Source: Heracleum sosnowskyi
Lineage: Eukaryota; Streptophyta; Magnoliopsida; Apiales; Apiaceae
DNA: 64,000 bases
Assembly: GCA_030848705.1 (NCBI GenBank)
Contig: CM061239.1
Location: 88,890,363-88,954,362 of the forward strand
Reading direction: 5' to 3'
Shown: positions 1 to 8,392 of the stretch, piece by piece
Layout of the letters: the number at the start of each line of letters is the position of its first letter
Numbering within the stretch: the first letter of the stretch is position 1
Made by a program: the position numbers and the translations under genes
Notes under the pieces: model-generated
What the model saw: the letters and a program-made list of their open reading frames with translations, nothing else
What the model was told of the DNA's origin: nothing
Databases searched by the model: none

Positions 1-73
1 TCAGACTCTCCAGCACAGGACTCTCCAACAAAAAGACATGTTGATATTTCATGGGAGAAGTATGGTGCTGCTG
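1..73 (+). pseudogene. Element B ORF3, segment left of the element A insertion
   Basis: This short open stretch belongs to the third ORF of the older retroelement B. Its reading frame ends at the TGCTG target duplication of element A and resumes after 14594 on the other side, so element A has split it. The segment is polar and gives no domain by itself. The assignment rests on the target duplication and on frame continuity across the insertion; the rest of B lies upstream of the window. Confidence 0.7.
69..73. repeat. Target-site duplication of element A, left copy
   Basis: The bases TGCTG directly precede the 5' LTR and are repeated exactly at 14594-14598 after the 3' LTR. Five-base duplications are usual for Ty1/copia integration. 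Confidence 0.9.
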
Positions 74-1130
74 TGTTGGGATTTATGGGTGATAGCATTG
101 AAATAACTTAACTTTGATTGTACTTAATTTTTCAAATTAAGTAGAACATACTGTCATAGCCAAAGTATGTTCTTGTAATCAGTATGTAATGTTATTCTAG
201 TTGTATTGTTTGAAAGAAGTTCACTTATGTGTTCAAGCCTCAAAGAATGCTTTTTGGATGACAACATGAATAAAGGTTACTGTCCTAAAGCTGTGACAGT
301 AAGATTACAAGAAGACAGAATGTTGCAAGTCACGACAGCATATTCACTCTGACAGCAACATTGGCGGAAGACTACGCGACAACAACTATTGCCCTCGACA
401 GCAAGTTTGGGATCCTCAACAGCACTCTATGCGGGGAACTCATACTGTCACCAAAAGATCATTCCTGTGACAGCAAGCTTTGCGGCAAAATTAACTGTCT
501 CAATAAAGATCCTTATGCTAGGTATCTTTCTCAGTCAAATCCCGTGACAGTTTAAATGTTCAAGAAACAGGCGTGATGCAGTATCCCTAAGCTGCACCAA
601 GTCTGCAAGACTACGACAGAAGCTTCAAGCACTGCAAAACAAAAGCGAATCAATTCAAGAGCAAGGTCAAGTCTTTATCTGCTGAATTGGTTTAGCTGGA
701 AATGGAATGAATCTAGGTTGCTTTCTTTGTAATGTATATCTGACATGTTAGCAATTTAGGAAAGTCACATGGGTAAGACAATCTGTAAGAAGCTGCCACT
801 TGACAGTGACAGCAGCTTCACAAACCCGTGACTGATAGTGATAGGGTTAGTCTTATACCTACTATCAATTCATTCTAGAATTGTAACGAAGACAAGCAAG
901 CGTCTTTGAAGAAAACCCGAAGCTCGAGAATTCTTTCTTGAGGTTGTAGCAACACTTTGCAAAATAAATAAAACATTTATTTTGTGAATCTTGTTCTTAC
1001 TGAATACTGTTCGTGATTGCATATATTGCTGATAACGTTTAATCTTGATTTTAGTTGTTGAAATTTAGATTGAATTTTATCAGTATTGCATTCATCCCCC
1101 CCCCCCTTCTGCAATACACAAGGACTAACA
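74..1130 (+). repeat. 5' LTR of element A
   Basis: The LTR starts TGTTGGGATT and ends with ACTAACA. It matches 13540-14593 almost base for base. The differences seen are C/T in the AAAGCTGTGACAG stretch, A/G in ATCCTCAACAGC, T/G in GCAAAATTAACT, C/T in GCAAGCGTC, and a C run of 11 versus 8. It holds eight exact TGACAG or CTGTCA hexamers (151, 294, 350, 445, 468, 545, 801, 807) and several CGACAG variants. An AATAAATAAA stretch near 963 could serve polyadenylation. A 64-codon frame at 361-555 has no sign of being a gene. Confidence 0.95.
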
Positions 1131-1132
1131 AC

Positions 1133-1144
1133 TGGTATCAGAGC
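1133..1144 (+). other. Primer-binding site of element A (initiator Met tRNA)
   Basis: TGGTATCAGAGC begins two bases after the 5' LTR. It is complementary to the 3' end of plant initiator methionine tRNA, the normal minus-strand primer for copia elements. Confidence 0.92.
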
Positions 1145-1181
1145 TTTCAGATTAACATACATATCTGAGATCCCGAAGAAA

Positions 1182-3800
1182 ATGCAGAAATCAAACAGTA
1201 TCAAGATCCCAGCATTTGATAAAGAGAACTACAGCATTTGGAAAAGAAAAATCTTGTTGTTTATCAAAGCTGCAAATCCACTATACCCAGGTATACTCGA
1301 GAATGGTCCTTTCATACCAAGAAAGGAAATTGAAGCCACAACAGTGAATGGTGAGATTGTTCCTGCAAATTGGGTTCCCAAAGATCCCTCAGAAATCTTG
1401 GAACCTGAAAAGGAGAAAATGGTGCTAGATGATCATTTGCAACTTATCTTGCTCGATTCTCTCACGCTGGATAAAGCCATGTGTGGAAGTGTGATAAGCT
1501 GCACATCAGCCAAGGAGATGTGGATCAGGTTAGCCTTACTCTGTGAAGGAAGTGAAGAGGTTAAGGGCAACCAAAGGCAAATTCTAATATCTCAATATGA
1601 GGCATTCATGGCCAAGCCTGGTGAAGACTTAACCTCCATGTTTGAAAGGTTCAGTAAGCTCTTAACTGAATTACAGATACATGGCAAGTACTATGACAGA
1701 AAAGAATTAAATGTCAAGTTCCTGCTCACAATGCCTGATCACCTTGAACACAAGACAAGAGCCATACGAGAAGGAAGAGATCTCAACAATATAACCTTTG
1801 AGACACTTTATGGTATTCTGAAATCTTATGAACTCGAACTCTTTCAAAAGAGAGCCATACAAAGTGGAACAAGGAACAAGATGGCTAATATGTCAAGTGC
1901 CCTAGTAGCACATGTGCCAAGGATCACACAGCCAAGTGAAGTACTACAGATCACACCATCAACCCCAACACAGACCTTGAAGATAGAAGAGGTGGTTGAA
2001 GATGATGAGAAAGTGGTACTACAGCTCAAAGATGTGGAAGATGAAGACTTCTACACAATGGAGGAACTGGAAAGCATGGACAACCCTACTATGGCTTACA
2101 TGGCCAAAAAGTTCAAGAACTTTAGGTTCAAGAAGGATAGGTCATACAAGCCTCAAGGCCAAGCATCCAAGTTCAGCAAAGGAAGCTCATCAAAGGCTGC
2201 TGTGGGAAGTTCAACCAAAGGAGGATACAAAACTGGATTTGTGGATAGATCAAAGTTCAAATGTTACAACTGTGGAGAACCTGGTCATTTTGCTACTGAA
2301 TGCAAAAGACCCAAACAGGTTCAAAGATATGAGAAAGGAACTGGTGGACACTCCAAGAAAAATCAAGGTAGAGCCTATGTGGCTGAAGGAAAGTGTTGGG
2401 ATGATTCTGATGATGAAGAAGAGGAAGAATATGTCAACCTAGCTCTCATGGCTAGCACTGATGAGGTAGCATCAACACCTTCAAGTCAGGTACCTTCACT
2501 TGTCTTACTTGATATGTCTACTGATGAGTATAAGAAAACCATTAAAGACTTAAGTGCTGAAATGTTCAATGTCTATACTAGCTTGTCTGCTGCTAATGAG
2601 GAAATCTCTAGACTAAGTAAGCTAAATGAAACACTTCAGTCTGAAAATGATTCTCTTGTTCTCAAAACCAGTTCACTAGGCTCTTTAGCTCAAGAGAATG
2701 CTAAACTTAAAAATGAATTAAAATGTGCTAAGGAGGTTGAGGAATTCCTGAGGAATGAGATTGCTGAAAATGAATTTAAGATTAAGGCCTATAGAAACTC
2801 ATCAAAGATAGTTCAGGATTACAATGATAAGCATACAGAAAATCAGTCTGTTGGTATAGGTTTTTCTTATGGTAGAAGACCTGGAAAGGAAACTGTGATT
2901 CAAGATTGTCCTGGAAATGCTGCTGTCAAACCCACCATTCTCAAGAAAGTTAAAACTCCTATTTTCAAAGCTGCTGAAATTGAGTTTGATGAAGAAGCCA
3001 TGCTCATCAAACAAGAAATTCTTGATGAGGATGAAGGTGTTGACAGCACATTCAAGGATGGAAAGGATACTGTCACAATCCCCAAGACAGTAAACTTACC
3101 AAGCAATCAGACAGTAAGTTCAAAAGATGCTGTCACAGTTGGCAAGACAGAATCTTTCAAAGATACTGTCAAGAATGGTTCCAAGACAGCAACTTTCAAA
3201 CCTTCTGTCAAGACAGTAGGAATAAAAGATACTGTCAAGGAAAGTTCGACAGCAACTTCTGAACATACTGTCAATCCAGTAACTCCCAAGTCTAAAAACA
3301 GAAATGGTAAGGTAGGTGTCAATAAAGGAAATGGATACACTAATGTTGGAGGTGCTTCTAGGAAACTGTGCAATAACTGTGGATCTACTCATCACTTAAC
3401 ACATGTTTGTAAGAAACCAATTGAGGATAAGATCAATGCTACTGAACTCAATGGTAACTTACACAGAACCCCCCTTATGCATAGAACTATGAGTGTCTGT
3501 AATAACATTGATTGTATGCCATGCAAAATCACTGCCATGAGTACATGCTTTAACTTACCTGTTCTCTCTACTGAAAAATGCTCATACCTAAACACTGTTG
3601 AGACTTCTGAGCCTGCTGGCAACAGCAAAAAGGCTTCATCCACTAAGAAAAGGACCAAGTCCAATTCTAAACCTAAGTGGGTGAAAAGAGAAGTCAAACA
3701 GGAAGTCTTTGATAATGCTTGTGATGTTGTGACTGAAAGAAACTCAGGAAACACTGAAACTGCAGGACCCAACAAAGATTGGGTACCATATGCAACTTAG
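1182..3800 (+). CDS. gag: Element A gag polyprotein (872 aa)
   Basis: This encodes the capsid/nucleocapsid protein. I chose the ATG at 1182, just after the primer-binding site; the frame is open from 1086 but that start lies inside the LTR. The N-terminal part (about residues 1-250) is the copia gag region of UBN2 type, recognisable from the FDKENYSIWKRKI start and an ISQYEAFMAKPGEDL stretch. A CCHC knuckle, CYNCGEPGHFATEC, starts near residue 361. A coiled-coil-like segment lies around 450-560. A second Cys/His cluster, CNNCGSTHHLTHVC, starts near 730. Between them (genomic 3041-3275) is a low-complexity stretch rich in KDTV and KDAV, encoded by repeated ACTGTCA. The frame ends at an amber codon (3798-3800), and pol follows in the same frame. 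Confidence 0.93.
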   Translation: MQKSNSIKIPAFDKENYSIWKRKILLFIKAANPLYPGILENGPFIPRKEIEATTVNGEIVPANWVPKDPSEILEPEKEKMVLDDHLQLILLDSLTLDKAMCGSVISCTSAKEMWIRLALLCEGSEEVKGNQRQILISQYEAFMAKPGEDLTSMFERFSKLLTELQIHGKYYDRKELNVKFLLTMPDHLEHKTRAIREGRDLNNITFETLYGILKSYELELFQKRAIQSGTRNKMANMSSALVAHVPRITQPSEVLQITPSTPTQTLKIEEVVEDDEKVVLQLKDVEDEDFYTMEELESMDNPTMAYMAKKFKNFRFKKDRSYKPQGQASKFSKGSSSKAAVGSSTKGGYKTGFVDRSKFKCYNCGEPGHFATECKRPKQVQRYEKGTGGHSKKNQGRAYVAEGKCWDDSDDEEEEEYVNLALMASTDEVASTPSSQVPSLVLLDMSTDEYKKTIKDLSAEMFNVYTSLSAANEEISRLSKLNETLQSENDSLVLKTSSLGSLAQENAKLKNELKCAKEVEEFLRNEIAENEFKIKAYRNSSKIVQDYNDKHTENQSVGIGFSYGRRPGKETVIQDCPGNAAVKPTILKKVKTPIFKAAEIEFDEEAMLIKQEILDEDEGVDSTFKDGKDTVTIPKTVNLPSNQTVSSKDAVTVGKTESFKDTVKNGSKTATFKPSVKTVGIKDTVKESSTATSEHTVNPVTPKSKNRNGKVGVNKGNGYTNVGGASRKLCNNCGSTHHLTHVCKKPIEDKINATELNGNLHRTPLMHRTMSVCNNIDCMPCKITAMSTCFNLPVLSTEKCSYLNTVETSEPAGNSKKASSTKKRTKSNSKPKWVKREVKQEVFDNACDVVTERNSGNTETAGPNKDWVPYAT

Positions 3801-6800
3801 AAACATTCTGTTTTGCAGGGTAAGAAGAAAAATCAGGTCATGTGGATTATTGACAGTGGTTGCTCAAGACACATGACAGGTGATAAAGCCCTGCTATCAC
3901 ATTATGTAGAGAAAGCTGGCCCAATCATAACCTTTGGAGACAACAGCAAGGGTTACACAGTGGGATATGGCTGTCTGGAAATTGGAAATGTTGTCATTGA
4001 AGATATTGCTCTTGTGGATGGATTGAAGCACAACCTACTCAGTGTCAGCCAATTCAGTGACAGAGGATTTAAGGTTGACTTTGACATGATGGTGTGCAAC
4101 ATCTATCACAAGAAGGATGGAAGCCTCTCTCTAAAAGGGGTCAGAAAAGGAAGCCTGTTTGTTGCTGATCTAAGCTCAACAAAGAAGGATAAAGTTTACT
4201 GTTTTTACAGCAAATCTACTGTTGGTGACAGTATGCTTTGGCACAGGAAGCTCTCACATCTCAACTTCAAAACAATGAACATTCTAATGAAGAAAGAGTT
4301 AGTGAGAGGTTTGCCCCAACAGGAATTCTGTCAAGAAGGATTGTGTGAAGATTGTCAAATGGGCAAACTGAGAAGAGCTGTGCACAAGTCCAAGCAAGTA
4401 AACACCAACACAGAAGCACTCAAGTTAATTCACATGGATCTCTTTGGACTAGTCAATGTACCATCTATGGCCAGAAAGAGATATGCCTTAGTAATGGTGG
4501 ATGATTACTCAAGGTACACTTGGGTGAAACTTCTTGAATCCAAAGATGAAGCTGCTCAAGTGATTATTGATCAAGTCAGAGTTCTTGATAGAACCCCAAA
4601 CTCAAAAGTTCAAATCTTGAGGAGTGACAATGGTACAGAATTCAGAAATGCCACACTTGGAAATTTCTGCAAAGATGAAGGAATTGTACAACAATTCTCT
4701 GCTGCAAGAACTCCACAGCAGAATGGAGTTGTAGAAAGAAAGAACAGGACTCTCATTGAAGCAGCTAGAACTATGTTGCATGATGCTAAGCTGCCAACAT
4801 ATTTCTGGGCTGAAGCTATCAACACAGCCTGTTATACTCAGAACAGAACCATGATCAACAAAACTCATGCAAGCACACCTTACTGTCTGCTAACTGGAAA
4901 GAAACCTACTGTCAAATATTTTCATGTGTTTGGAAGCAAATGCTTTATGATGAAGGACAATCATGAGAAGAAAGGAAAATTTGACACCAAGGCTTTTGAA
5001 GGACTATTCATGGGTTACAGCACAGAAAGGACTGCCTACAGAGTTTATGTTATGGAACACAGGATTATTGAAGAAAGTGTTAATGTCACATTTGATGAAA
5101 CCAAGTTTCCAGGACTGCATGAAGAAGGAAAGATGCAGACATTCAGATTTGAGAATCAAGGATACCTGGAAGCTGAGGAGATTGTGGATGAAGAAACTAG
5201 CTTCACTCAAGTTGTTGAAGTTGATAAAGATACTGTCAATGCCACTACTGTCAACCAAACTCCAGCTCAGTCACAGACCATATCCTCTAACATTCATGAC
5301 AGTGATGACTCTGGAGACAATGAAGAACATGGTGGAGACAATGGAATTGATGAGCATTCAACTCAACAAGCTGAAGCAAATGTTCCTGTTCAATCAAGTA
5401 GCTTGCCCAGAATCACCAGGTGGAACAAGGATCACACAAATGACCTTATCATTGGTGATCCTAATTCTGGAGTGAGGACAAGGAACAAAGTCTCTGCTGA
5501 CAGCATGTTTTCATGCTTCCTGTCACAAATGGAACCCAAGACAATTGATGAAGCATTGTTGGATTCTGACTGGGTGATAGCCATGCAAGAAGAGCTAAAT
5601 CAGTTTGAAAGAAACAATGTATGGAAATTGGTTCCAAGACCTAAGGGAAAGTCAGTTATTGAGACCAAGTGGGTTTTCAGAAACAAACTTGATGAAAATG
5701 GATTGGTGACAAGGAACAAAGCAAGGCTAGTGGCTAAAGGTTACTGTCAACAGGAGGGAATAGATTATGATGAGACATTTGCTCCTGTTGCAAGACTTGA
5801 AGCTATAAGAATCTTTCTAGCTTATGCTGCACACTGTAACTTCAAAGTATTTCAGATGGATGTCAAAAGTGCCTTTCTAAATGGAGAGCTGGAAGAAGAA
5901 GTGTATGTGGAACAGCCACCAGGGTTTGAGGATGCTGAAATGCATAATTTTGTGTACAAACTCTTCAAAGCTTTGTATGGACTAAAGCAAGCACCCAGGG
6001 CATGGTATGACACACTTTCCACCTTTCTTCTGGAAAACCAGTTTACCAGAGGAGTGGTGGACAAGACACTTTTCTACAAACATCATGGCAAGGACATCAT
6101 TCTGGTACAAATCTATGTGGATGACATCATTTTTGGTTCTACAAATGAGAAGTTGTGTGAGAAGTTTTCCCATCTCATGAGCAACAAATATGAGATGAGC
6201 ATGATGGGAGAACTGTCATTCTTTCTGGGGTTACAAATTCTTCAACAAACTGATGGAATCTTCATAAGTCAAGCTAAGTATATCAAGGAACTTCTCAAAA
6301 AGTTCAACTTGGAAGATTCATCTCCTGCAAAGACACCAATGTCCACAGCAACTAGTCTGGATCTTGATCCTAAAGGAAAGAAAGTTGACTCAAGCACCTA
6401 TAGAGGCATGGTAGGATCCCTCCTATACCTAACTGCTAGCAGACCTGACATCATGTTTGCTACATGTCTCTGTGCAAGGTTTCAAAGTGATCCAAAGGAG
6501 TCACACTTGGTAGCCATCAAGAGAATATTTAGATACTTAAAAGGCACTCCTAACCTAGGCCTTTGGTATCCTAAGAATACTGGATTTGATCTAATTGGTT
6601 ACTCAGACTCAGACTATGCTGGATGCAAGATTGACAGAAAGAGTACTACTGGTAGCTGTCAATTTCTTGGTGGAAGATTGGTCTCATGGTTTAGCAAGAA
6701 GCAGCATTCAGTTTCTACCTCAACTGCAGAAGCTGAGTACATTGCTGCAGGCAGTTGCTGTGCACAAATTCTATGGATGAAAAGTCAACTTCTAGATTAT

Positions 6801-7061
6801 GGTCTAGTGTTAAGAGAAATTCCTATTTACTGTGACAACACTAGTGCCATAGCCATCTCAGACAATCCAGTTCAACACTCTAGGACAAAGCACATTGATA
6901 TAAGACATCACTTTATCAGAGAGCATGTTGAACAAGGAACTGTGAAGCTGATTTATGTCCCAACTGACAAGCAACTTGCTGACATCTTCACTAAGCCATT
7001 GGATGAAGCAACCTTCAACAGGTTGGTAAGTGAATTGGGAATGCTGAATCTGGTATGTTAA
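3801..7061 (+). CDS. pol: Element A pol polyprotein (protease-integrase-RT-RNase H)
   Basis: The frame continues gag after a single UAG with no frame change, and the first ATG comes only at 3840, so expression by stop-codon readthrough is likely. Domains in order: aspartic protease with IIDSGCSRHMTG; GAG-pre-integrase zinc region with LWHRKLSHLN; integrase with HMDLFG, SDNGTEF and PQQNGVVERKNR (a DDE set); reverse transcriptase with FQMDVKSAFLNG and the YVDD catalytic box; and RNase H with GYSDSDYAGC, DRKSTTG and STAEAEYIAA. The frame stays open to the TAA at 7059-7061. Every catalytic motif I looked for is present, in keeping with a young copy. Confidence 0.95.
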   Translation, partial: KHSVLQGKKKNQVMWIIDSGCSRHMTGDKALLSHYVEKAGPIITFGDNSKGYTVGYGCLEIGNVVIEDIALVDGLKHNLLSVSQFSDRGFKVDFDMMVCNIYHKKDGSLSLKGVRKGSLFVADLSSTKKDKVYCFYSKSTVGDSMLWHRKLSHLNFKTMNILMKKELVRGLPQQEFCQEGLCEDCQMGKLRRAVHKSKQVNTNTEALKLIHMDLFGLVNVPSMARKRYALVMVDDYSRYTWVKLLESKDEAAQVIIDQVRVLDRTPNSKVQILRSDNGTEFRNATLGNFCKDEGIVQQFSAARTPQQNGVVERKNRTLIEAARTMLHDAKLPTYFWAEAINTACYTQNRTMINKTHASTPYCLLTGKKPTVKYFHVFGSKCFMMKDNHEKKGKFDTKAFEGLFMGYSTERTAYRVYVMEHRIIEESVNVTFDETKFPGLHEEGKMQTFRFENQGYLEAEEIVDEETSFTQVVEVDKDTVNATTVNQTPAQSQTISSNIHDSDDSGDNEEHGGDNGIDEHSTQQAEANVPVQSSSLPRITRWNKDHTNDLIIGDPNSGVRTRNKVSADSMFSCFLSQMEPKTIDEALLDSDWVIAMQEELNQFERNNVWKLVPRPKGKSVIETKWVFRNKLDENGLVTRNKARLVAKGYCQQEGIDYDETFAPVARLEAIRIFLAYAAHCNFKVFQMDVKSAFLNGELEEEVYVEQPPGFEDAEMHNFVYKLFKALYGLKQAPRAWYDTLSTFLLENQFTRGVVDKTLFYKHHGKDIILVQIYVDDIIFGSTNEKLCEKFSHLMSNKYEMSMMGELSFFLGLQILQQTDGIFISQAKYIKELLKKFNLEDSSPAKTPMSTATSLDLDPKGKKVDSSTYRGMVGSLLYLTASRPDIMFATCLCARFQSDPKESHLVAIKRIFRYLKGTPNLGLWYPKNTGFDLIGYSDSDYAGCKIDRKSTTGSCQFLGGRLVSWFSKKQHSVSTSTAEAEYIAAGSCCAQILWMKSQLLDYGLVLREIPIYCDNTSAIAISDNPVQHSRTKHIDIRHHFIREHVEQGTVKLIYVPTDKQLADIFTKPLDEATFNRLVSELGMLNLVC

Positions 7062-7414
7062 TTTACTAAGGTTTCTAAATTTTCAATTCTTATTGAAGCT
7101 CATGACAGCAACTTCAAACCTGCTGTCAAGAGAAGTTACTGTCTACTTGGTTTATGTCTGTTATGTGACAGCATGTGTTGATTTGACTTTTCATGTCAGT
7201 ATTTTGTGCCAGTCTCATACTTTTAAACCGTGTATGACTTTAATGTGGTTATCCGTTAAGTTTGAGAGTTAAAAATCTGTTCCATTGGACTTTCACACTC
7301 TTTTGCATTAATCTGTAGGATTAAAGGAGGACACGACCATTAATTACTTTTGTGGTAGTTGTATGGGTACTCTAACTGTTGACCATTAGACTTTGATCCT
7401 TAGACGGTTTTGCC

Positions 7415-7420
7415 TATAAA
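7415..7420 (+). promoter_or_regulatory. TATA-like box before the small acidic ORF
   Basis: TATAAA stands 46 bp before the last base preceding the ATG at 7466. A start site about 30 bp downstream would leave a leader of roughly 20 nt. This is inferred from position and sequence only. Confidence 0.4.
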
Positions 7421-7465
7421 TTAACCTTAGGTTTCACCAGTCTGCTCTCAGTTTTAAAGTAAATA

Positions 7466-7726
7466 ATGGAAAACAAAGTAGGAATCGAAGTTGGTCTAAA
7501 GAAGTGTGATAGTGAACCCGACAATGAAGAGATCGATGAGCTCTTTGAAATGCTGTTGGACGCCATGGATGAGATAGACGAGGAAAAGGAGGCCAAGGCT
7601 AAGGAAGAGGAGGCCAAGGCTATGGAAAAAGAGAAGGAGCTTCAGGCACTTCTTGAAAAAGAAGGCCGCTCTGAAGAAGAGATTAAGGAAGAAGTCTTAG
7701 AACTAGTTGATAAAATCATAGAATGA
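7466..7726 (+). CDS. Small acidic coiled-coil-like protein inside element A (86 aa)
   Basis: I do not recognise this protein. It is rich in Glu, Asp and Lys, with the repeat-like run KEAKAKEEEAKAMEKEKE in the middle, and should form an acidic helix or coiled coil. It starts with ATG, ends with TGA, and is followed by A+T-rich DNA with AATAATAAAAG near 7760 that could be a polyadenylation site. A TATA-like box precedes it at a plausible distance. It is absent from element C in the matching spacer. It could be a real accessory gene with its own promoter, a captured host fragment, or a chance frame in purine-rich DNA. Confidence 0.45.
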   Translation: MENKVGIEVGLKKCDSEPDNEEIDELFEMLLDAMDEIDEEKEAKAKEEEAKAMEKEKELQALLEKEGRSEEEIKEEVLELVDKIIE

Positions 7727-7910
7727 TGTACTCAATGTTCAATATTAATGATTTTATTAACAATAATAAAAGTTCATGTTTATGTGGTTATTGAGTTTAT
7801 GACTTGTCTGTGTAACTTGCTTAATATCTGTGTTTGAAAGATTACATTGCTAAATTCATATTCTGTTAATTTTAGGTTAAGTATATGAGCAACGCATTCT
7901 AATTAGTTCC

Positions 7911-8194
7911 TGACAGAAACAATTTCCCATTTAAATTACTGTCACAAAGAAGGATAATGTCCCGTGTCTCTTGACAGCAACCTTCTTGACAGCAGGGAAA
8001 GACTTTCTGTCACGACCTTTAAAGGATACTGTCACTCAAATGCTTAACGGTGACAGCATGTTTTTGCGCAATAGTTGCTGTCGCGCAAAACCTACTGTCA
8101 CCACCACTTATTACTGACAGATTGTTTCTAGTGCACAGGTTACTGTCAACAATAGTGGACCGTTGTAATTGGATATTCACCCCACGATTGACAG
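7911..8194. repeat. Dense TGACAG/CTGTCA cluster in element A spacer
   Basis: I count eleven exact hexamers on the two strands: TGACAG at 7911, 7972, 7987, 8051, 8115 and 8189, and CTGTCA at 7939, 8008, 8029, 8095 and 8142. Chance expectation at even base use is about 0.14 for this length. There is no fixed period, and the bases between copies are unrelated, so this is not an ordinary tandem repeat. Confidence 0.9.
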
Positions 8195-8282
8195 TGAATA
8201 ACGGGCAGTAACTCACGTGTTAAGAGAGTGGGTTAAGACACGTCCTTTAACTCCACTTTTTGAGCAAACGTTTGAGATACCC

Positions 8283-8291
8283 ATATTTATT
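8283..8291 (+). promoter_or_regulatory. TATA-like site before element A ORF3
   Basis: ATATTTATT lies 110 bp before the ORF3 ATG and is followed by a pyrimidine- and A-rich leader resembling a plant 5' UTR. Element C has TATAAATA 108 bp before its ORF3. The near-equal spacing in two diverged elements is the main support. Confidence 0.45.
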
Positions 8292-8392
8292 CTCCAGTTA
8301 CTCAGACATATCACTCTCACAAAACTCAAGGCAAAATACTTTTCTTCAAGCAAAAAGCTACTTTCTCACTTTCTTCTTTTCTTGAAATCTCA

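Larger units (their letters stand above)
7062..8392 (+). other. Element A pol-ORF3 spacer
   Basis: This 1.3-kb stretch separates pol from ORF3. It holds a TATA-like box and a small acidic ORF (7466-7726), a dense TGACAG/CTGTCA cluster (7911-8194) and a second TATA-like site before ORF3. The matching spacer of element C is only about 710 bp and has no small ORF. Confidence 0.8.

Noticed and set aside
361..555. 64-codon frame in the element A LTR, repeated at 13827-14021
   Set aside because: It starts with TTG, lies fully in the LTR, and recurs only because the LTRs are copies. Its sequence is explained by the TGACAG motif array.
3107..3395. Minus-strand frames inside gag and ORF3 motif blocks
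   Set aside because: They are antisense shadows of the ACTGTCA repeats in the real gag frame.
7911..8194. CRISPR-like array or regular satellite
   Set aside because: Spacing is irregular, copies are only 6-8 bp, and both strands are used; this is eukaryotic retroelement DNA.
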